Positions 1 through 12,681 are shown, counted from the first letter of the stretch. The stretch: 64,000 nt of DNA from Haliclystus octoradiatus (GCA_916610825.1 OU744447.1:28904561-28968560); one strand, 5' to 3'. Notes: generated from the sequence alone by a model not told the origin. A program made the numbers and translations.

Positions 1-870
1 CAGAGTAAAAGAGATATTGGATTATTTTTGGACAAAGAGGTTTTTTGCAGAACCAAAACAGAATCATAAAAAAGTTATGCTCTTTTGATAGAGAAGAGAT
101 ACACTAAATTTGGTAATGCACTACTTTGCTGATCTGCTTGCATTTCTGCTTTATATAATATCATGATTTCATTTTTTCGCGCTCTATTTTATTGATATAA
201 ATCATCTAAAAATACAAATTCTCGACTATCAAAATATTAAATTCCCAACTATTGGTTTTGAAATGAATTATCAGCTATCGAATTATATTCTCAACATGTG
301 ACTTTATATTCTCTCCCTATTTTGTCTACTACGGCGCGTCATTGTTATCAACATTCAATAACCAGTAATAGTTTAATGAATTAGAAATTGGTTGAAAATG
401 TTTCTCAGGTTGGAAAAATGTGGTCTTCCTATTTTAAATTAATTTAGTTAGAAATAGAAGCATCAGCTGTCAATGCATCCCGGCCCAAAACTTTCTTTTG
501 TATCCTGTTTAACAATAGATCATTCGTAAGTTCAACAAATACTAAACTTTTGACAAAATAGAATATTTTAAAACTTGTGTGATTGATGATGTTTAAAAAA
601 TTTGTATTTGTATGTTAATAAAGTGTGGGCTATGTGGCAGTTTGTAGCTATGAAAATCAAAACAAAAAATTCACAACTAAAAATAAAAGATACTTTTCAA
701 GAAAATTTAAATCCAAAAATTTTGCTGTGTAAAAAACAATTATTTTTTAAGAATAACAGACATGAAAGTTGTTTACTTGATATCTCCACGAACCGGGTAA
801 GCTTACAGCTTTTTTTCACCGGGGTGGTTGGTTAATTTGTTAGTATTTTGAAGCTTGTGTGCGTTTAATA
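1..870. other. Intronic sequence of the tubby-like gene, no exon seen
   Basis: This stretch follows (on the minus strand) the splice donor of the first tubby-domain exon at 1069. I looked on the minus strand for the next conserved tubby-domain segment, the one with the basic RKRKKSKTSNYL-type stretch, and did not find it. The stretch is AT-rich with no convincing exon. The remaining tubby exons should lie left of the window. Confidence 0.6.
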
Positions 871-976
871 GCCGGATGCCCTTCCTGACGCCAACCTATA
901 GTGCTCCGGACAGGGATTGAACCTGAGACCCTGCGGGCCGTGGTCCAACAATCTAGCCACTACACCAAGGCCGCAC
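871..976 (-). mobile_element. tRNA-derived SINE (head plus conserved body segment)
   Basis: Read on the minus strand, 976 to 901 resembles a tRNA. It has an A-box-like TGGTGTAGTGGCTAG at 966-952 and a B box GGTTCAATCCC at 923-913. The ends GTGC/GCAC pair, but the acceptor stem has two mismatches, so it is unlikely to be a working tRNA gene. It is followed at 896-871 by a segment containing GGCGTCAGGAAGGGCATCC. I recall this sequence as a shared body segment of several animal tRNA-derived SINEs; that is memory, not a search. The element lies in an intron of the tubby-like gene and its tail probably runs on towards about 790. Confidence 0.7.
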
Positions 977-1069
977 TTGAATTTGGTGACAGTAAGCAAC
1001 AACTTCTACATCTTTGTAGAATGTCAAATATGTTATGCATAGTTATACATTTATATATAATTGCATTAC

Positions 1070-4000
1070 CTTTTTACCGTCATCTTTCTCCATGTGTAAA
1101 AAGTAAGTAGGAAACATTTGTCTGTCAACACCCTTTTTGTCTCTTGATATTCTACATTTAATTGTTACTCCTTGTGGTGCTGGCCTAAAACACAACAAAA
1201 TAATATCCACACCATTATAAAGTAGGAAACAAGGATGAAGCAAAAGCATTTAATTTTCTTTGTACAGTGATACTAAAACTTAAAAACGCCCCAATTACTA
1301 CTATCAATGCATATGTACAATTATGGATAAAGCAATATATCGCTATTGTTTATTTATGAATCGTTATTGTAAACACTACATTGTCTGTATTTACAAGTAA
1401 GTAAGTAGAGTTCCATGTTTAACCACATTTGAAATTTATCAAATAGAATATATTTTCGTGGATGAATTTTGATATAAGTAATAATGTAAACTTTTAATGA
1501 TGTAATAATGTAAAAAATCTCAGTCAGACAAAGGCTGCTTTTCTTGGAAATATTTCTGTAGTTGCTGGCTGTGGCTAATAATAATTCAACATATATTTCT
1601 CTTTGAGATTCAACAAGATTTTCTCAAGTTAGTTACAGATGTATATGTCTCCTTTAACCTCTATTTTGGTGAGTAGAAATAGAATCTGCAAGCAGGATTC
1701 GACAAAGGTTCAGCCTTCAGGAATCCTAGAAGCATTTCAACATTTTCTTCTGAATTTTTTTGTTGATGTTTGACCAGAAAATCATAAATTTATCAATTTT
1801 CTTCTGAATTTGCTCTAGGCTTCCAGAATCTAGGATAGCAGGATTCCTACTTTTGTCGGACCATGCAAATATTTATCTCATAAATTATTTATATCGGATG
1901 TGAAGTTGTCTACCCACAAACACACACAAAAGTATCATATAAAATGCATGCTATAGAGTATATAACAAAGTTATGATTGAGTTACGGGAAAGGGATGAAT
2001 TCTCCCTTCTCAAATAGATAGGACCCATTTAAAACTTACATGCATGCAAACTTTTCCGCATCTTCAACTTCTAAATCTGTACCATTGGATGCTGTGGTTG
2101 GGTCTGTGCTACTCTAGATATGCAAAGATAATGACATTATGCGGTCATGTTAAGGATGAATATAATTGTGAAAATTAGTATTGATTTTCAAAAATACTCA
2201 AATGTTTACGTGTATTTGTTAATGGAACTTTGGCTGGATAATATTAGAAAGGTTTGAATCTATTGGTAATCAATTTATATTCAGAAACAATTGAGTGATG
2301 TTGATGGTTTGATGGGCCATTAAACAAACCTGTTGGAATTAATGCATACATATATTGTCCCTTGTGTGGATGTTCTTTGACAAGTATTAAACTTGGTCCT
2401 GCATGACAGTTAGATGATGCATGATCATGCTTTGGCATGTGTTATTGTCTCCGTCTTATAATTCTCACTGTCCCACTAAGCCTAAATCCGATGATTGTTG
2501 CCTCTGTATCAACTGCTGATATGCCAGTTTCATCTAGTACTAGAACTGATGTTCATGCAGAACAGTCAAACTGACAGACCAATATTTAAAAATCAATAAA
2601 AATAGTTTAAGACTTTTCTAAAAAAATGGAGCAACTTTGTATCTTATGCATTCTATATCATAAATAATTAAATATTGTAAGAAACTAATATAGTGCTTAT
2701 CTATTACTTCTTAGGCATTTCTAACGTGTATTTTGAATTAAGATGATACAGTTCCACCGGTCAATTAAAACCAATTTTTATCCCTGTTTCTCACTTGTCA
2801 CTCCCCTCAATTGGCATTTTCTACTAAGCTGGAATCAATAACACCTATAAGACATATGGAGTTTGCTCAATCCTGAGGTCACACTGGTCACGGCTAATAA
2901 AATTGAAAAATCTCTTGATTTGGGAAAATTTAATTCAACATGATTTGTTAATGCCGAAGAGGAGCTTGAATGCTCCCTAAAAATTCTGACTTTGACAAAA
3001 AATGTCACCCAGTCACTACATGGAATAGCTGAGCTATGGATAGTACTCAACATTAATATCATATATGTTAGTAATTTAATGCAACAGATATTGAATGGCA
3101 GTAAATGTATTATATTTGTCATTTATTATTGTTGCATATTGTAAACTATGATGTTGAAAATAACAAACTTATAAATAATGATCACAATTCATTATGATTC
3201 TCCTCTCGTGTTTATCATTTAATCTTCAAAATTCTGTTTTAGAGATTGTCATGATTGACTATCAAATGATTGCTGCAGTTTAAGTTTAAGCTATTACACA
3301 AATTACACTGCTAAGCTTTGTTGATGGCTGGTTGGTTTATGGGTTGATTCCTACATATTGCTTCTAGGAAAGGGGATACAGTTTTTTGAGTTAGCTAAGC
3401 GGTTACTGGATAGATAACTACGGTATGAGACCCTAGTTGAGACAATTAAGGCCTATCTTCCATAAAATCTGTTGAAATTGATCTGCAGTGTCACGGCTGA
3501 GATCAATAAGGAGCGTTTAACATCATTGCCAACAACATCAAAGAGCCACTCTTCCATAAATAGATGAGTGGTACGGGTGCCTTCAGTAAGGCCATACTGT
3601 CTCAATTACTATTATAGTTGAGACAGTGATGTGTGCTGTACAATGCTGCAAATAAATGTACATACTTCTGATTGGATTGGCAGCGCTATGCCAATTGGTG
3701 CGTCAGGTATATTATTGTTAATAGGCGAAGAATTGTTAGCTGAATTCCGTGATAGTTGTGGAGATGGTAGCGGCGATGATTCTAGATCTTCTTCTTCATC
3801 CGAAGTGTCGATTTGTGTTAACATTCCCCTATCCTGAAGTTTTATTTCAGTATCTGATTTCTAAACGAGTAATAAAGAAATGGCAGACAGTCCAATTAGA
3901 GTAGTCACCATTGCAAGAATATTGTAAAACAACAATTGTGTATGTGAATCAGGGTTGCCAGAGAAGTTTTTACTGATAATCTAAGAATGGGCTCAAAATT

Positions 4001-7000
4001 GGATCCTCCGGTAGCTTTCACAACAACAACAACAAAAAGTATCACTTTACACTTATAATAGAAATACTATAATATGGGTCTTTACTTTTTTTTGTATTTT
4101 AAAAAACAGTGGCAATTATTCTACATTGCTCACTGTTGATTTCAAATAAGAACTTTTCATAGACATTTTGAAATTAAAAATAATATTTGCTTTCAAATTA
4201 TAATATTTTGGAAACCTTGTTTTCAAATAAAAAATACTACACCTAAACGCAACGATATTTCTTTAGGCTACTTCTTAATTACCTGCTTTAATTAACAATT
4301 TTTCAACTATTAGTTTCTGGAAATGTTTGGATTACAATTTGTGTTACCAAGAGGAAATGTTTGTTGACTCTTGATCTGTGTTTGCGCCTGACCTGTATCG
4401 AAATATTTGCTGTTTACCTTAGCTGGACTTTGGATAACAGTAGTCGAGGTGGTCGTATCTGATTCTGCAGACTGATTTTGCGCCGCTGGCGAATCTGAGA
4501 TGAAACCGCTATTTACAGTAGCGCCAGGTGCATCTGAATGTAATTAATAATAAATGAAAATAATGATCAGATTACCTACAAAACAATTTAAACAGTGCAC
4601 AACTATTGGTAGCAAAACAAAGCATTTGCCACAATATTTTAAAACAAATTCCATTATACTAGCATTCATGTAAATACCTTCTGGCCAAACATTATTAAAG
4701 GATTATAACAAAACATTATTAAAGGATTATAACAAAACATTAATTAAACATTTTCTAGAATTGCATTGAAAACTTTGCGAAGCAGGATTCAATAATAAAC
4801 TTTAAAAAAAATAACACTCAAGGAGGTAGTAGTCTAGCTTCAGTTTGATAAATGATAGACACATTGTTCATTTGATCAAAATTTTGGAAATTACCATCTC
4901 TTTAAATTACATACCTGAGAATATTTCCCTTTTTCCTGACCTAGGTCTTGTTCCTCCTCTAGATGCAGGTCGCATATTATCGTTTGCTTGCATCATTCCT
5001 TGTTCAAAAGACAATTTATACAGGATCAGTAAAAACTCAAAATTATAATTACAAGCAAGATAAAGTTGAAATGATTGTGTTAGAATGGTAGAAGAGATGA
5101 TGCAGTTTTGGATTGTTATTTAATTCATCAGTTTTCAAGTACCATAAATTGTTAATTAACAAGTTCTGCTGTGGACCAACTTTTGCTTATATTTTGTTAC
5201 TAAAAGTATAATAATTTGTTACTTCCTTTATTTTTTCATCTGTTACTTTATTCAAGATATTACAATGAAGTGAGATAGTGAAACTCAAACCTGCATTTCC
5301 AGTGTTTCAAGAGCCATGGGTTCCTGCAATGAACCATGTTTGGGTTCTCCGATACTAATTTCAAGCAGGATGTTGGGGGAAAAGAGAAAGCATCAGGAAA
5401 ACATTGTCCAGCTTATGTGTGTCTCCTAACATACCAACGGTTGGAATCATAGAACCCAAGTATATTTTACTATTTTTAAATAAATTTAAAATCAAAACTG
5501 ATTTAAACAATTTTCTGCATTAAATCTTCAATTTTTTCTGCAAAATAAACCCAGCTGATTTGTATAAAATCAAAAGCATCATCAAAAGTCGGTCTGTGAT
5601 GACTTCAATTTGGACAAGTTTTCAAAAACATGTCTAATTTAACATAATCAAAAAGCAAAAGACGTACTGAAGCAAGAGTTATTGCATCACTAATCCAAGT
5701 AAGATAAAGATTTTCATGCGATTGTATTACTTGGTTTTGTATTACTAATTTTCTATGAAACCTCCACTATTATTCTTGAAACTTCTTTAAAGAAATCCAA
5801 CATTTATTATCAAGCTAAAAGTTAATACCTGGAACACCTCGCTTTTGTTTCTGTTTCTCTTCTGTTAATCGAGTCTATGAAAAGTAAAAGTCAAACATTC
5901 AATGAATCTGATAGGCTATTTAACAATTAGACAACAAGCCCGAGTTGGTTACCAACAAATAGTCACCGATGTCCTCTGAGGTGACTGTTCAGGACAGTAG
6001 TCAACAAGGGCGAGTTGTCTAACTGTTTTAGTAGAAACCAACTAGTGGTACAATCAAAACATATCAAAAAATTCCAACTATTTTAATTCGACTTGATTCA
6101 GATTTAATTTTTAAAACAAAACGGTTGGATATTATTACTGGCTACATAAATACAATTCCATAAAATAGCAAACTTAAGCAAGGTAACTGTTGAGCATCTA
6201 AAATTATATAAATGTTTGCAGTTCGTAATATAAAGTTTGTTGTTTATAAACTTTAGCTGACTAGCGACGAAAGAATTGCGTAAAGATTGTTAAATAAGAT
6301 TAAAATTGTGTATCCATAGCCTACCATTAAACAACTTCATCTCATATTTTGTGGCTTGTTTTGTTTTCTTGGGCACGGAATTTATAAGACTCATATATGA
6401 TCGATTCAAAAAAATTTGCGAATCGCTTGTTTACTTTTTGAAATTTGCGAGGGAACTTGCCAGCATTCACTATGAGAAAATAGTGAATGATTGAGCAACC
6501 AATCAGAATGCAGATCATCGAATAGTACCCTAAAAAATAGGACTAAGTCACTATAGGCTATCTTCAACATATTCCAACATGATTGGTAAATCTGTTTAGT
6601 GCTTAGATTGAGAATGGTCAAATTGTAACATGGGGACCTGGAAGAAAAAAGACTTGAACAAAGGACCGTTTTACCCTTTCATCGTTTTACCAGATGCCTG
6701 CTTTCACCCAGGATTACAAAATCAGGCCACTAAGCCTTGAAATAACATGATAATGCTTTATGACCAAAAAAAACTTAAAACTATGCTCAAAGGCTTTTTT
6801 AAAGCAACACAATGCCAGCAATGTAACAGTTGGACTTAGTAGGCATCTAGTATCTATGCAGAAGCAAAGCAATTTTGGCTTCTCATTTTTCACACGCATG
6901 ATTAAACTTTTGTAGTTTCTACTTTTGATATAGGATCTCACAGGGTGTCGCGCCATTCAAAACACATCAACATTATTGAAAAACATTTATTAATTGTTAT

Positions 7001-7269
7001 TGTTTACCCAAATTATTTCTGGGAATCAGATTTATCGACTCACTTCTGCTATAAAGCAATTTTGGCTTGGTGTTCTGTTTTCGTAATAGCCAAAAATACA
7101 CTTTCTCAACAATTTAGTTACAGTACTACTAAAGCAACCCAAATTAGCCCAGCAACACAGGGGACTGATTGCTGGTATTAGATAAATCCTAGATGAAACA
7201 TACCATTGCTTCTAATTTATGTTGTCTGATGTTTGATGAATTAGCAGCATGAAACTCATCTTCATCCAT
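1070..7269 (-). CDS. tub: Tubby-like protein (TUB/TULP), 5' part, seven exons
   Basis: Coding exons on the minus strand are 7269-7204, 5874-5829, 4998-4915, 4533-4418, 3833-3666, 2113-2040 and 1184-1070. All have GT donors and AG acceptors and the intron phases match (0,1,1,0,0,2), giving 223 codons. The ATG is 5 nt into an exon with acceptor ttttcag, so a non-coding 5' exon should lie upstream. The N-terminus ([20 protein letters not shown], then [10 protein letters not shown]) matches the conserved N-terminal helix of TUB/TULP3; in TULP3 that region binds IFT-A, which delivers receptors to cilia. The middle is Ser/Asp-rich and disordered, with an acidic run [10 protein letters not shown]. 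The last exon starts the tubby domain ([33 protein letters not shown]), the phosphoinositide-binding fold. An extra small exon between 3666 and 2113 cannot be excluded. The rest of the domain lies left of the window. Confidence 0.93.
3596..3627. repeat. Short hairpin inverted repeat
   Basis: The arms actgtctcaa (3596-3605) and ttgagacagt (3618-3627) are perfect reverse complements around a 12-base loop. It lies in a tubby-like gene intron just past the donor of the exon ending at 3666. No element boundary is visible around it, so it may be a small foldback remnant or chance. Confidence 0.45.
4687..4742. repeat. 24-bp tandem repeat, 2.3 copies
   Basis: A 24-base unit beginning aaacattattaaagg occurs twice without mismatch (4687-4710, 4711-4734), plus 8 bases of a third copy. 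It is intronic in the tubby-like gene and looks like recent slippage. Confidence 0.9.
5927..6022. repeat. Small inverted-repeat element
   Basis: The ends ttagacaac (5927-5935) and gttgtctaa (6014-6022) are perfect 9-base reverse complements. The inner flanks carry related caag(c/g)(c/g)cgagttg sequences. At about 96 bp inside a tubby-like intron it could be a very short MITE remnant. No target-site duplication was identified. Confidence 0.4.
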
Positions 7270-7273
7270 TATA

Positions 7274-8030
7274 CTGAAAAGAAATCAAACATTATATGAT
7301 TAAGGAGGTTTGGCACAGTAGAGACAACATTTTCCTTTTGTCAATTTAAAAACAAAAAACTTATTGATGTAAAGGTATACTTCAAAAGAGATTAAAGATT
7401 GGAGGTGCCGCAGATTACTGTTTGACTTATTGCAAAAATGTACTCTTTAAAGCGTATATTGATTTAGCATATTGGAAAATTGCTTCTTTAAATAGAGAAG
7501 AATGTTCTATTTGTACATGTTGTTCCCGTGTCTTTGCTTTGAGCGATCATTTACCCTTCAAAAACGCAGCCAAAGTGATGATTTTGGTTTATTGTTGTAT
7601 CACACTTTTGTTATGATACCTTTTTATTTTTACACTAATTCCAGTAATTTATCTCATCAACTTTTGAAGCCTAAAAATGATCAAAATATAATACATCTAC
7701 TATGATGTACAAACCAATCACAAGTAATGATCTCAACTGCTATTGAACCTTTCACATTTTGTTATGGTTGATCAACCCTACAGCGAGGAAGAGCCTCCCC
7801 TTTTGCATAAACAGAGAAATAAAAATAAGATATTTTCAATGCATTCTAGTCACATGTTCATTTACAATTCATAACTATTCAATTTCATAAGTATTTCACT
7901 ATTGGAAGCTTTGCCTTTCTATAATATCAACATTATTCCCTGTTCAAATTGATCCTTAACTTTGAAACTGTCGATGATTTTAAACTAGTAATGCAGGTAA
8001 GCATCTTCTGGAATGGAGAAAGAATCCCCC
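7274..8030. other. Upstream region of the tubby-like gene, nothing firm
   Basis: It begins at the splice acceptor of the first coding exon of the minus-strand tubby-like gene, so the untranslated first exon and promoter should be in or beyond it. I could not place them. No repeat or protein-like exon stands out. Confidence 0.5.
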
Positions 8031-8089
8031 AAGTCTCAGATTGATTAGGTAACTTGTGTTATGCAATGACATTTGTTTTTCATGCTTAG

Positions 8090-8694
8090 ATTCACAAGAG
8101 TGGAATCAGCACCAACACTTAGTGTATCAACAAGCTGTAATTCATTGGATGACCAAACCAACAGCAGTGATGAGTCTCTTTCCTCACAGATACCTCAAAG
8201 GCATCAAAATAAGGTGTGCAAGTTATATTTAAAAGTACATTTGATGTAATTATGTTTTCACATCTGGGAGATTCCTTTAGTATATAGACAGTTAAATTAT
8301 AAGAATGTGCCATCCTTCATGATCACAACACGTTTCCTGACAAAGAAACTTTTATTCATGGTATTCATGATACATTGAGAAGGATTATTTCTTGCCCACA
8401 ACGGATCAGATTATTCACAATTGATGTAAACATATTCTTGTATAGCTTTCTCTTCCTCCTCATTAGGTAGTCAAGCATAGAGATGGGACCAGTGCAATCT
8501 CCAAATCTTAGAAGCAACACAGGATGCTCAATGGCAGATTATTAAGTAATATATTGTCATATCATGACTTTTTTTCTCCTCATCCTCCAAATTTTTATTC
8601 TTAGATTAGCAGAACAATCTCGCAAAATCACAATTTGACTGATTCACTTATAAAAAGCAGACAGACGAGTCAAAATCAAGTGATGCATCTCCAG
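8090..8694 (+). CDS. Two tentative exons of an unidentified gene
   Basis: Two stretches look like exons. The first, 8090-8213, has acceptor catgcttag and donor AAG|GTGTGC and encodes a Ser/Thr/Asp-rich segment including SAPTLSVSTSCNSLDD. The second, 8605-8694, has acceptor attcttag and donor CAG|GTGTGT and encodes 30 residues including LIKSRQTSQNQVMHLQ. Both donors follow a complete codon, and the second exon keeps phase 0. An earlier exon ending at 8048 (NPPSLRLI) would join the first in phase. They lie just upstream, on the same strand, of the MULE transposase remnant, so they may be its 5' exons. They could equally be a separate gene or chance. I do not recognise the product. Confidence 0.35.
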
Positions 8695-9134
8695 GTGTGT
8701 AGTTCATTCTTGTGACATTTTACAACCAAATGTAGAATCTATATATGCCACCTGCTACCTGTAATACTAAGAATGGCATTACAATGCATGTAGCGTGAAC
8801 AATGTTCCTTTAAGAAATGACAACAAGCTATCAAGAAGCTGTTAGGTTCTCTCGGCCGCGTATTAGTTTATTGGTCACATTGAAGTCATTTTCGTCCTCC
8901 TATCTAGGAAATATCCCACATCCCATTAATCAGATAATATCTTACTTCTCATTTGCTTTTCACCTTTATCAACAACCAAATGGACAAGTTGAAATATATC
9001 AAACTGCACTGTAGGGAAAATTGACTCGCTTATTTCAAAATTGTTGAGCTTGAAACAAAAATGATAGTAAACGTGTGCTTCCAGCTATGGTAATGTGAAC
9101 ACCAATCAATGTTTTCTTTTAAAATTCCTTACAG
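8695..9134. other. Gap before the MULE coding remnant
   Basis: This AT-rich stretch lies between the tentative exon ending at 8694 and the acceptor ccttacag at 9134. If the exons on both sides belong to one gene, the phases do not match directly, so a further small exon would be needed here. I could not identify one. Confidence 0.4.
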
Positions 9135-9769
9135 GCATGATTAATGGGTTTCCAGTGTATAAGAAAATATCACGAGGGTTAACAATCAAAGAAATTGTGG
9201 ATATCTGCATTAGCGAAAAAGTTCCACAGGAGCGGATTTTTAAAGAAATACCTTCTATGGTGGATAGAAGTTCAATCTTCATTCTTGATCTCTCTGTCAT
9301 CGAACAATTGATATCACAGCTGACGAGAGTGGCATTTAAAGAAACAATCCATGCTTGCTGTTACCATGAGCATGAGCATGAACGTAACATCTTTTGTGCC
9401 TGTTGTCAATACAGCTGGCATTCATCAAAGCAGTTTAGAAGAACTATTACAAAAGTGGAGGCAAGGGATGGAACAATACAAAGATTGGCTATCGTACAAT
9501 ATATTGAAGGAGATCAAATCAAAGAAGAAGCTGGTGGTGGTGCCACTGAAATAAGGTCATCTTCTTATATTCCAGGAGATAGACAACAGGTTTCAAATCA
9601 ATTACTGAACATAGATGGACGGGTGAAATCGAGAAGTGCAGGTCCTGGCAAACCATTGGATCTAACTAAATTATTGACCACGCAGATTCCGGCTCTTTCC
9701 TCAAAGACTTCAAATTTACTTCAAAATACGACAAAAACTTACTGCACCCTATACATTTGCATGTTCTGA
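9135..9769 (+). pseudogene. MULE transposase, N-terminal part
   Basis: It opens after a good acceptor (ttccttacag at 9134) and reads about 210 residues. Segments such as FKEIPSMVDRSSIFIL, YSWHSSKQFRRTITKVE, RLAIVQYIEG and PGDRQQVSNQ follow the layout I recall for the region before the catalytic domain in animal MULE-like transposases. The Cys/His-rich stretch ACCYHEHEHERNIFCACC is plausible metal-binding sequence. The frame ends at 9769, while homology continues in another frame just downstream (DLHMEWVKRFCPGKNP from about 9765), so a frameshift splits the gene. The product would be a nuclear cut-and-paste transposase; this copy is dead. Confidence 0.65.
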
Positions 9770-9874
9770 TCTACATATGGAATGGGTAAAACGCTTTTGC
9801 CCTGGAAAAAATCCAGTAACAATTTTAGGTGGAATTGACATGACATATAAGCTTGGCCCTTATTATTTAACAAC

Positions 9875-11266
9875 CCAAACCATGCATAATCCTATGTTTG
9901 TTTACAAATATGACAACTATAAGCATCAACATCTTTAGTTGCAATATGACGTCTGTCACAAAAGAAACATCTGATTACAGCAACATGGCTAGATGTTTGA
10001 AAGAACAGAAGATCGGCAGTTTGGCATATGGTATGGATGGGGAATGTGCGACAGAGAAAGGATTTGAAGAGGTTTTCCCTGTAGATGAAGATAGGACAAT
10101 AAGCAATATTCATCTGCGATACTTTGATCATGTCAGAGAAGACATCTCATGAAAGTTGCTAAAGTTAAACATAGAAGAAAGAAAAGAAGAAATATTAATT
10201 ATGAAATTTTGGGAAGAGAGTACAAGAGTCAAGAGAGTTAAAGGTCTTGTAGACTGTGGCACAATTTTAGAATTCAATAAACTGTACATGGAAAAGGAGG
10301 AACATTGGCCATCAGAAATAAAAACATGGATGAAGACAACAGAGGGAAGAGTAAGGTCTTTAATTGAAACAATAAAGTTGTGTATGGTGAAGCCAGTAGG
10401 AATAGATGCTGGATTAGGTACCCCCCTAACAAATGGTCCAACCAAAGAACGGAATCCCTTAATAACGTAATTAAAGAGGAATCAATAAATTCATGTGATT
10501 AAGCTGAAATCCATAACATCATTGACAGTAAGATTATTAACCAACAAAGAAGTGAATACATAAAAAGCTACTTATGGCACCGGTAAATACCGTCTTAGTT
10601 TAACCTTTTTAAAATATACCGTTACTGCACTAGAGTTGGCTCAGAAGACAACGCAGCAAAGAGAAGAGTATATTAAAAAGTATTAAATATGAACATGAGT
10701 ACACCCAACTGTCAAAGAGAAGAAGGGGGAGAGAAGAAAGGGTTCATAAACCTGACACTTTCTTTACAACAATCTAACATTGAAACTGTGCATTTTGGTA
10801 TATTGAATGAAATTTGGCATAAAGCACAACATACTTTCACACATCACCAAGCAAATAATCTAGATGGTGGGGTATACTGTGTAACAGACTTTGTAACCAG
10901 TCACAATGTCTTGGTTAAAAACGGTTCCATGTCATGTAAATGTCACTATTTCTCTTCAACATCTGGACTCTGTCCGCATGATATAGTTGTGGTGGAGGCA
11001 ATGGGTATTATGGCAAATTATATTCAAAATCTCAAGTCAAAGAAAAATAAAGGCAATAAAATTCTAATAAGAAATTTTTTTCGTTGTTTTTACAAAAAAT
11101 TACATGAATACGCTAATATGAGAACCATGCAACATTGAGTTTCCTTCTGGAGGAGTAACTTGCATACCTCAGGATATAGCAGTTGTACACATGGAGAGAT
11201 ATACATACAGGCCAACTGATGAAAATGGGGAAAAGCTGGCATATGTCGCTACCCGGAAAGAGGAAG
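9875..11266 (+). repeat. Tandem duplication, copy 1 of the MULE core
   Basis: This 1,392-base unit spans the second catalytic region through the SWIM finger and the TYRPTDENGEK segment, and is repeated immediately downstream. Aligning by eye gives roughly a dozen substitutions (for example acatctcatg/acatctcttg, gtacatgg/gtacacgg, ggtacccc/ggtaaccc), or about 1 percent. Confidence 0.92.
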
Positions 11267-12681
11267 CCAAACCATGCATAATCCTATGTTTGTTTACAAA
11301 TATGACAACTATAAGCATCAACATCTTTAGTTGCAATATGACGTCTGTCACAAAAGAAACATCTGATTACAGCAACATGGCTAGATGTTTGAAAGAACAG
11401 AAGATCGGCAGTTTGGCATATGGTATGGATGGGGAATGTGCGACAGAGAAAGGATTTGAAGAGGTTTTCCCTGTAGATGAAGATAGGACAATAAGCAATA
11501 TTCATCTGCGATACTTTGATCATGTCAGAGAAGACATCTCTTGAAAGTTGCTAAAGTTAAACATAGAAGAAAGAAAAGAAGAAATATTAATTATGAAATT
11601 TTGGGAAGAGAGTACAAGGGTCAAGAGAGTTAAAGGTCTTGTAGACTGTGGCACAATTTTAGAATTCAATAAACTGTACACGGAAAAGGAGGAACATTGG
11701 CCATCAGAAATAAAAACATGGATGAAGACAACAGAGGGAAGAGTAAGGTCTTTAATTGAAACAATAAAGTTGTGTATGGTGAAGCCAGTAGGAATAGATG
11801 CTGGATTAGGTAACCCCCTAACAAATGGTCCAACCAAAGAACGGAATCCCTTAATAACGTAATTAAAGAGGAATCAATAAATTCATGTGATTAAGCTGAA
11901 ATCCATAACATTATTGACAGTAAGATTATTAACCAACAAAGAAGTGAATACATAAAAAGCTACTTATGGCACCGGTGAATACCGTCTTAGTTTAACCTTT
12001 TTAAAATATACCGTTACTGCACTAGAGTTGGCTCAGAAGACAACGCAGCAAAGAGAAGAGTATATTAAAAAGTATTAAATATGAACATGAGTACACCCAA
12101 CTGTCAAAGAGAAGAAGGGGGAGAGAAGAAAGGGTTCATAAACCTGACACTTTATTTACAACAATCTAACATTGAAACTGTGCATTTTGGTATATTGAAT
12201 GAAATTTGGCATAAAGCACAACATACTTTCACACATCACCAAGCAAATAATCTAGATGGTGGGGTATACTGTGTAACAGACTTTGTAACCAGTCACAATG
12301 TCTTGGTTAAAAACGGTTCTATGTCATGTAAATGTCACTATGTCTCTTCAACATCTGGACTCTGTCTGCATGATATAGTTGTGGTGGAGGCAATGGGTAT
12401 TATGGCAAATTATATTCAAAATTTCAAGTCAAAGAAAAATAAAGGCAATAAAATTCTAATTTCAAATTCTAAATTCTAATAAGAAAATTTTTTTCGTTGT
12501 TTTTACAAAAAATTACATGAATACCCTAATATGAGAACCATGTAACATTGAGTTTCCTTCTGGAGGAGTAACTTGCATACCTCAGGATATAGCAGTTGTA
12601 CACATGGAGAGATATACATACAGGCCAACTGATGAAAATGGGGAAAAGCTGGCATATGTCGCTACCCGGAAAGAGGAAGCC
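11267..12681 (+). repeat. Tandem duplication, copy 2 of the MULE core
   Basis: Second copy of the 1.39-kb unit. It differs from copy 1 by scattered substitutions and an insertion of about 22 bases near 12460 made of short ttctaa-type repeats. The junction between copies reads aggaagcc|aaaccatg. Only two bases (CC) are shared by the left and right breakpoints, which points to end joining or template switching rather than recombination between long repeats. Confidence 0.92.

Noticed and set aside
901-976. Functional tRNA gene
   Set aside because: The acceptor stem has mismatches, and the sequence continues into a SINE body segment.
2244-2580. Minus-strand protein-like stretches between two tubby-like exons
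   Set aside because: They read in more than one frame with a stop between, do not match tubby family sequence, and no in-phase splice pair was found.
2835-3010. Possible extra tubby-like exon (Ser-rich, minus strand)
   Set aside because: An acceptor-like aatttttag exists, but the phase-0 reading required by the neighbouring exons hits a stop.
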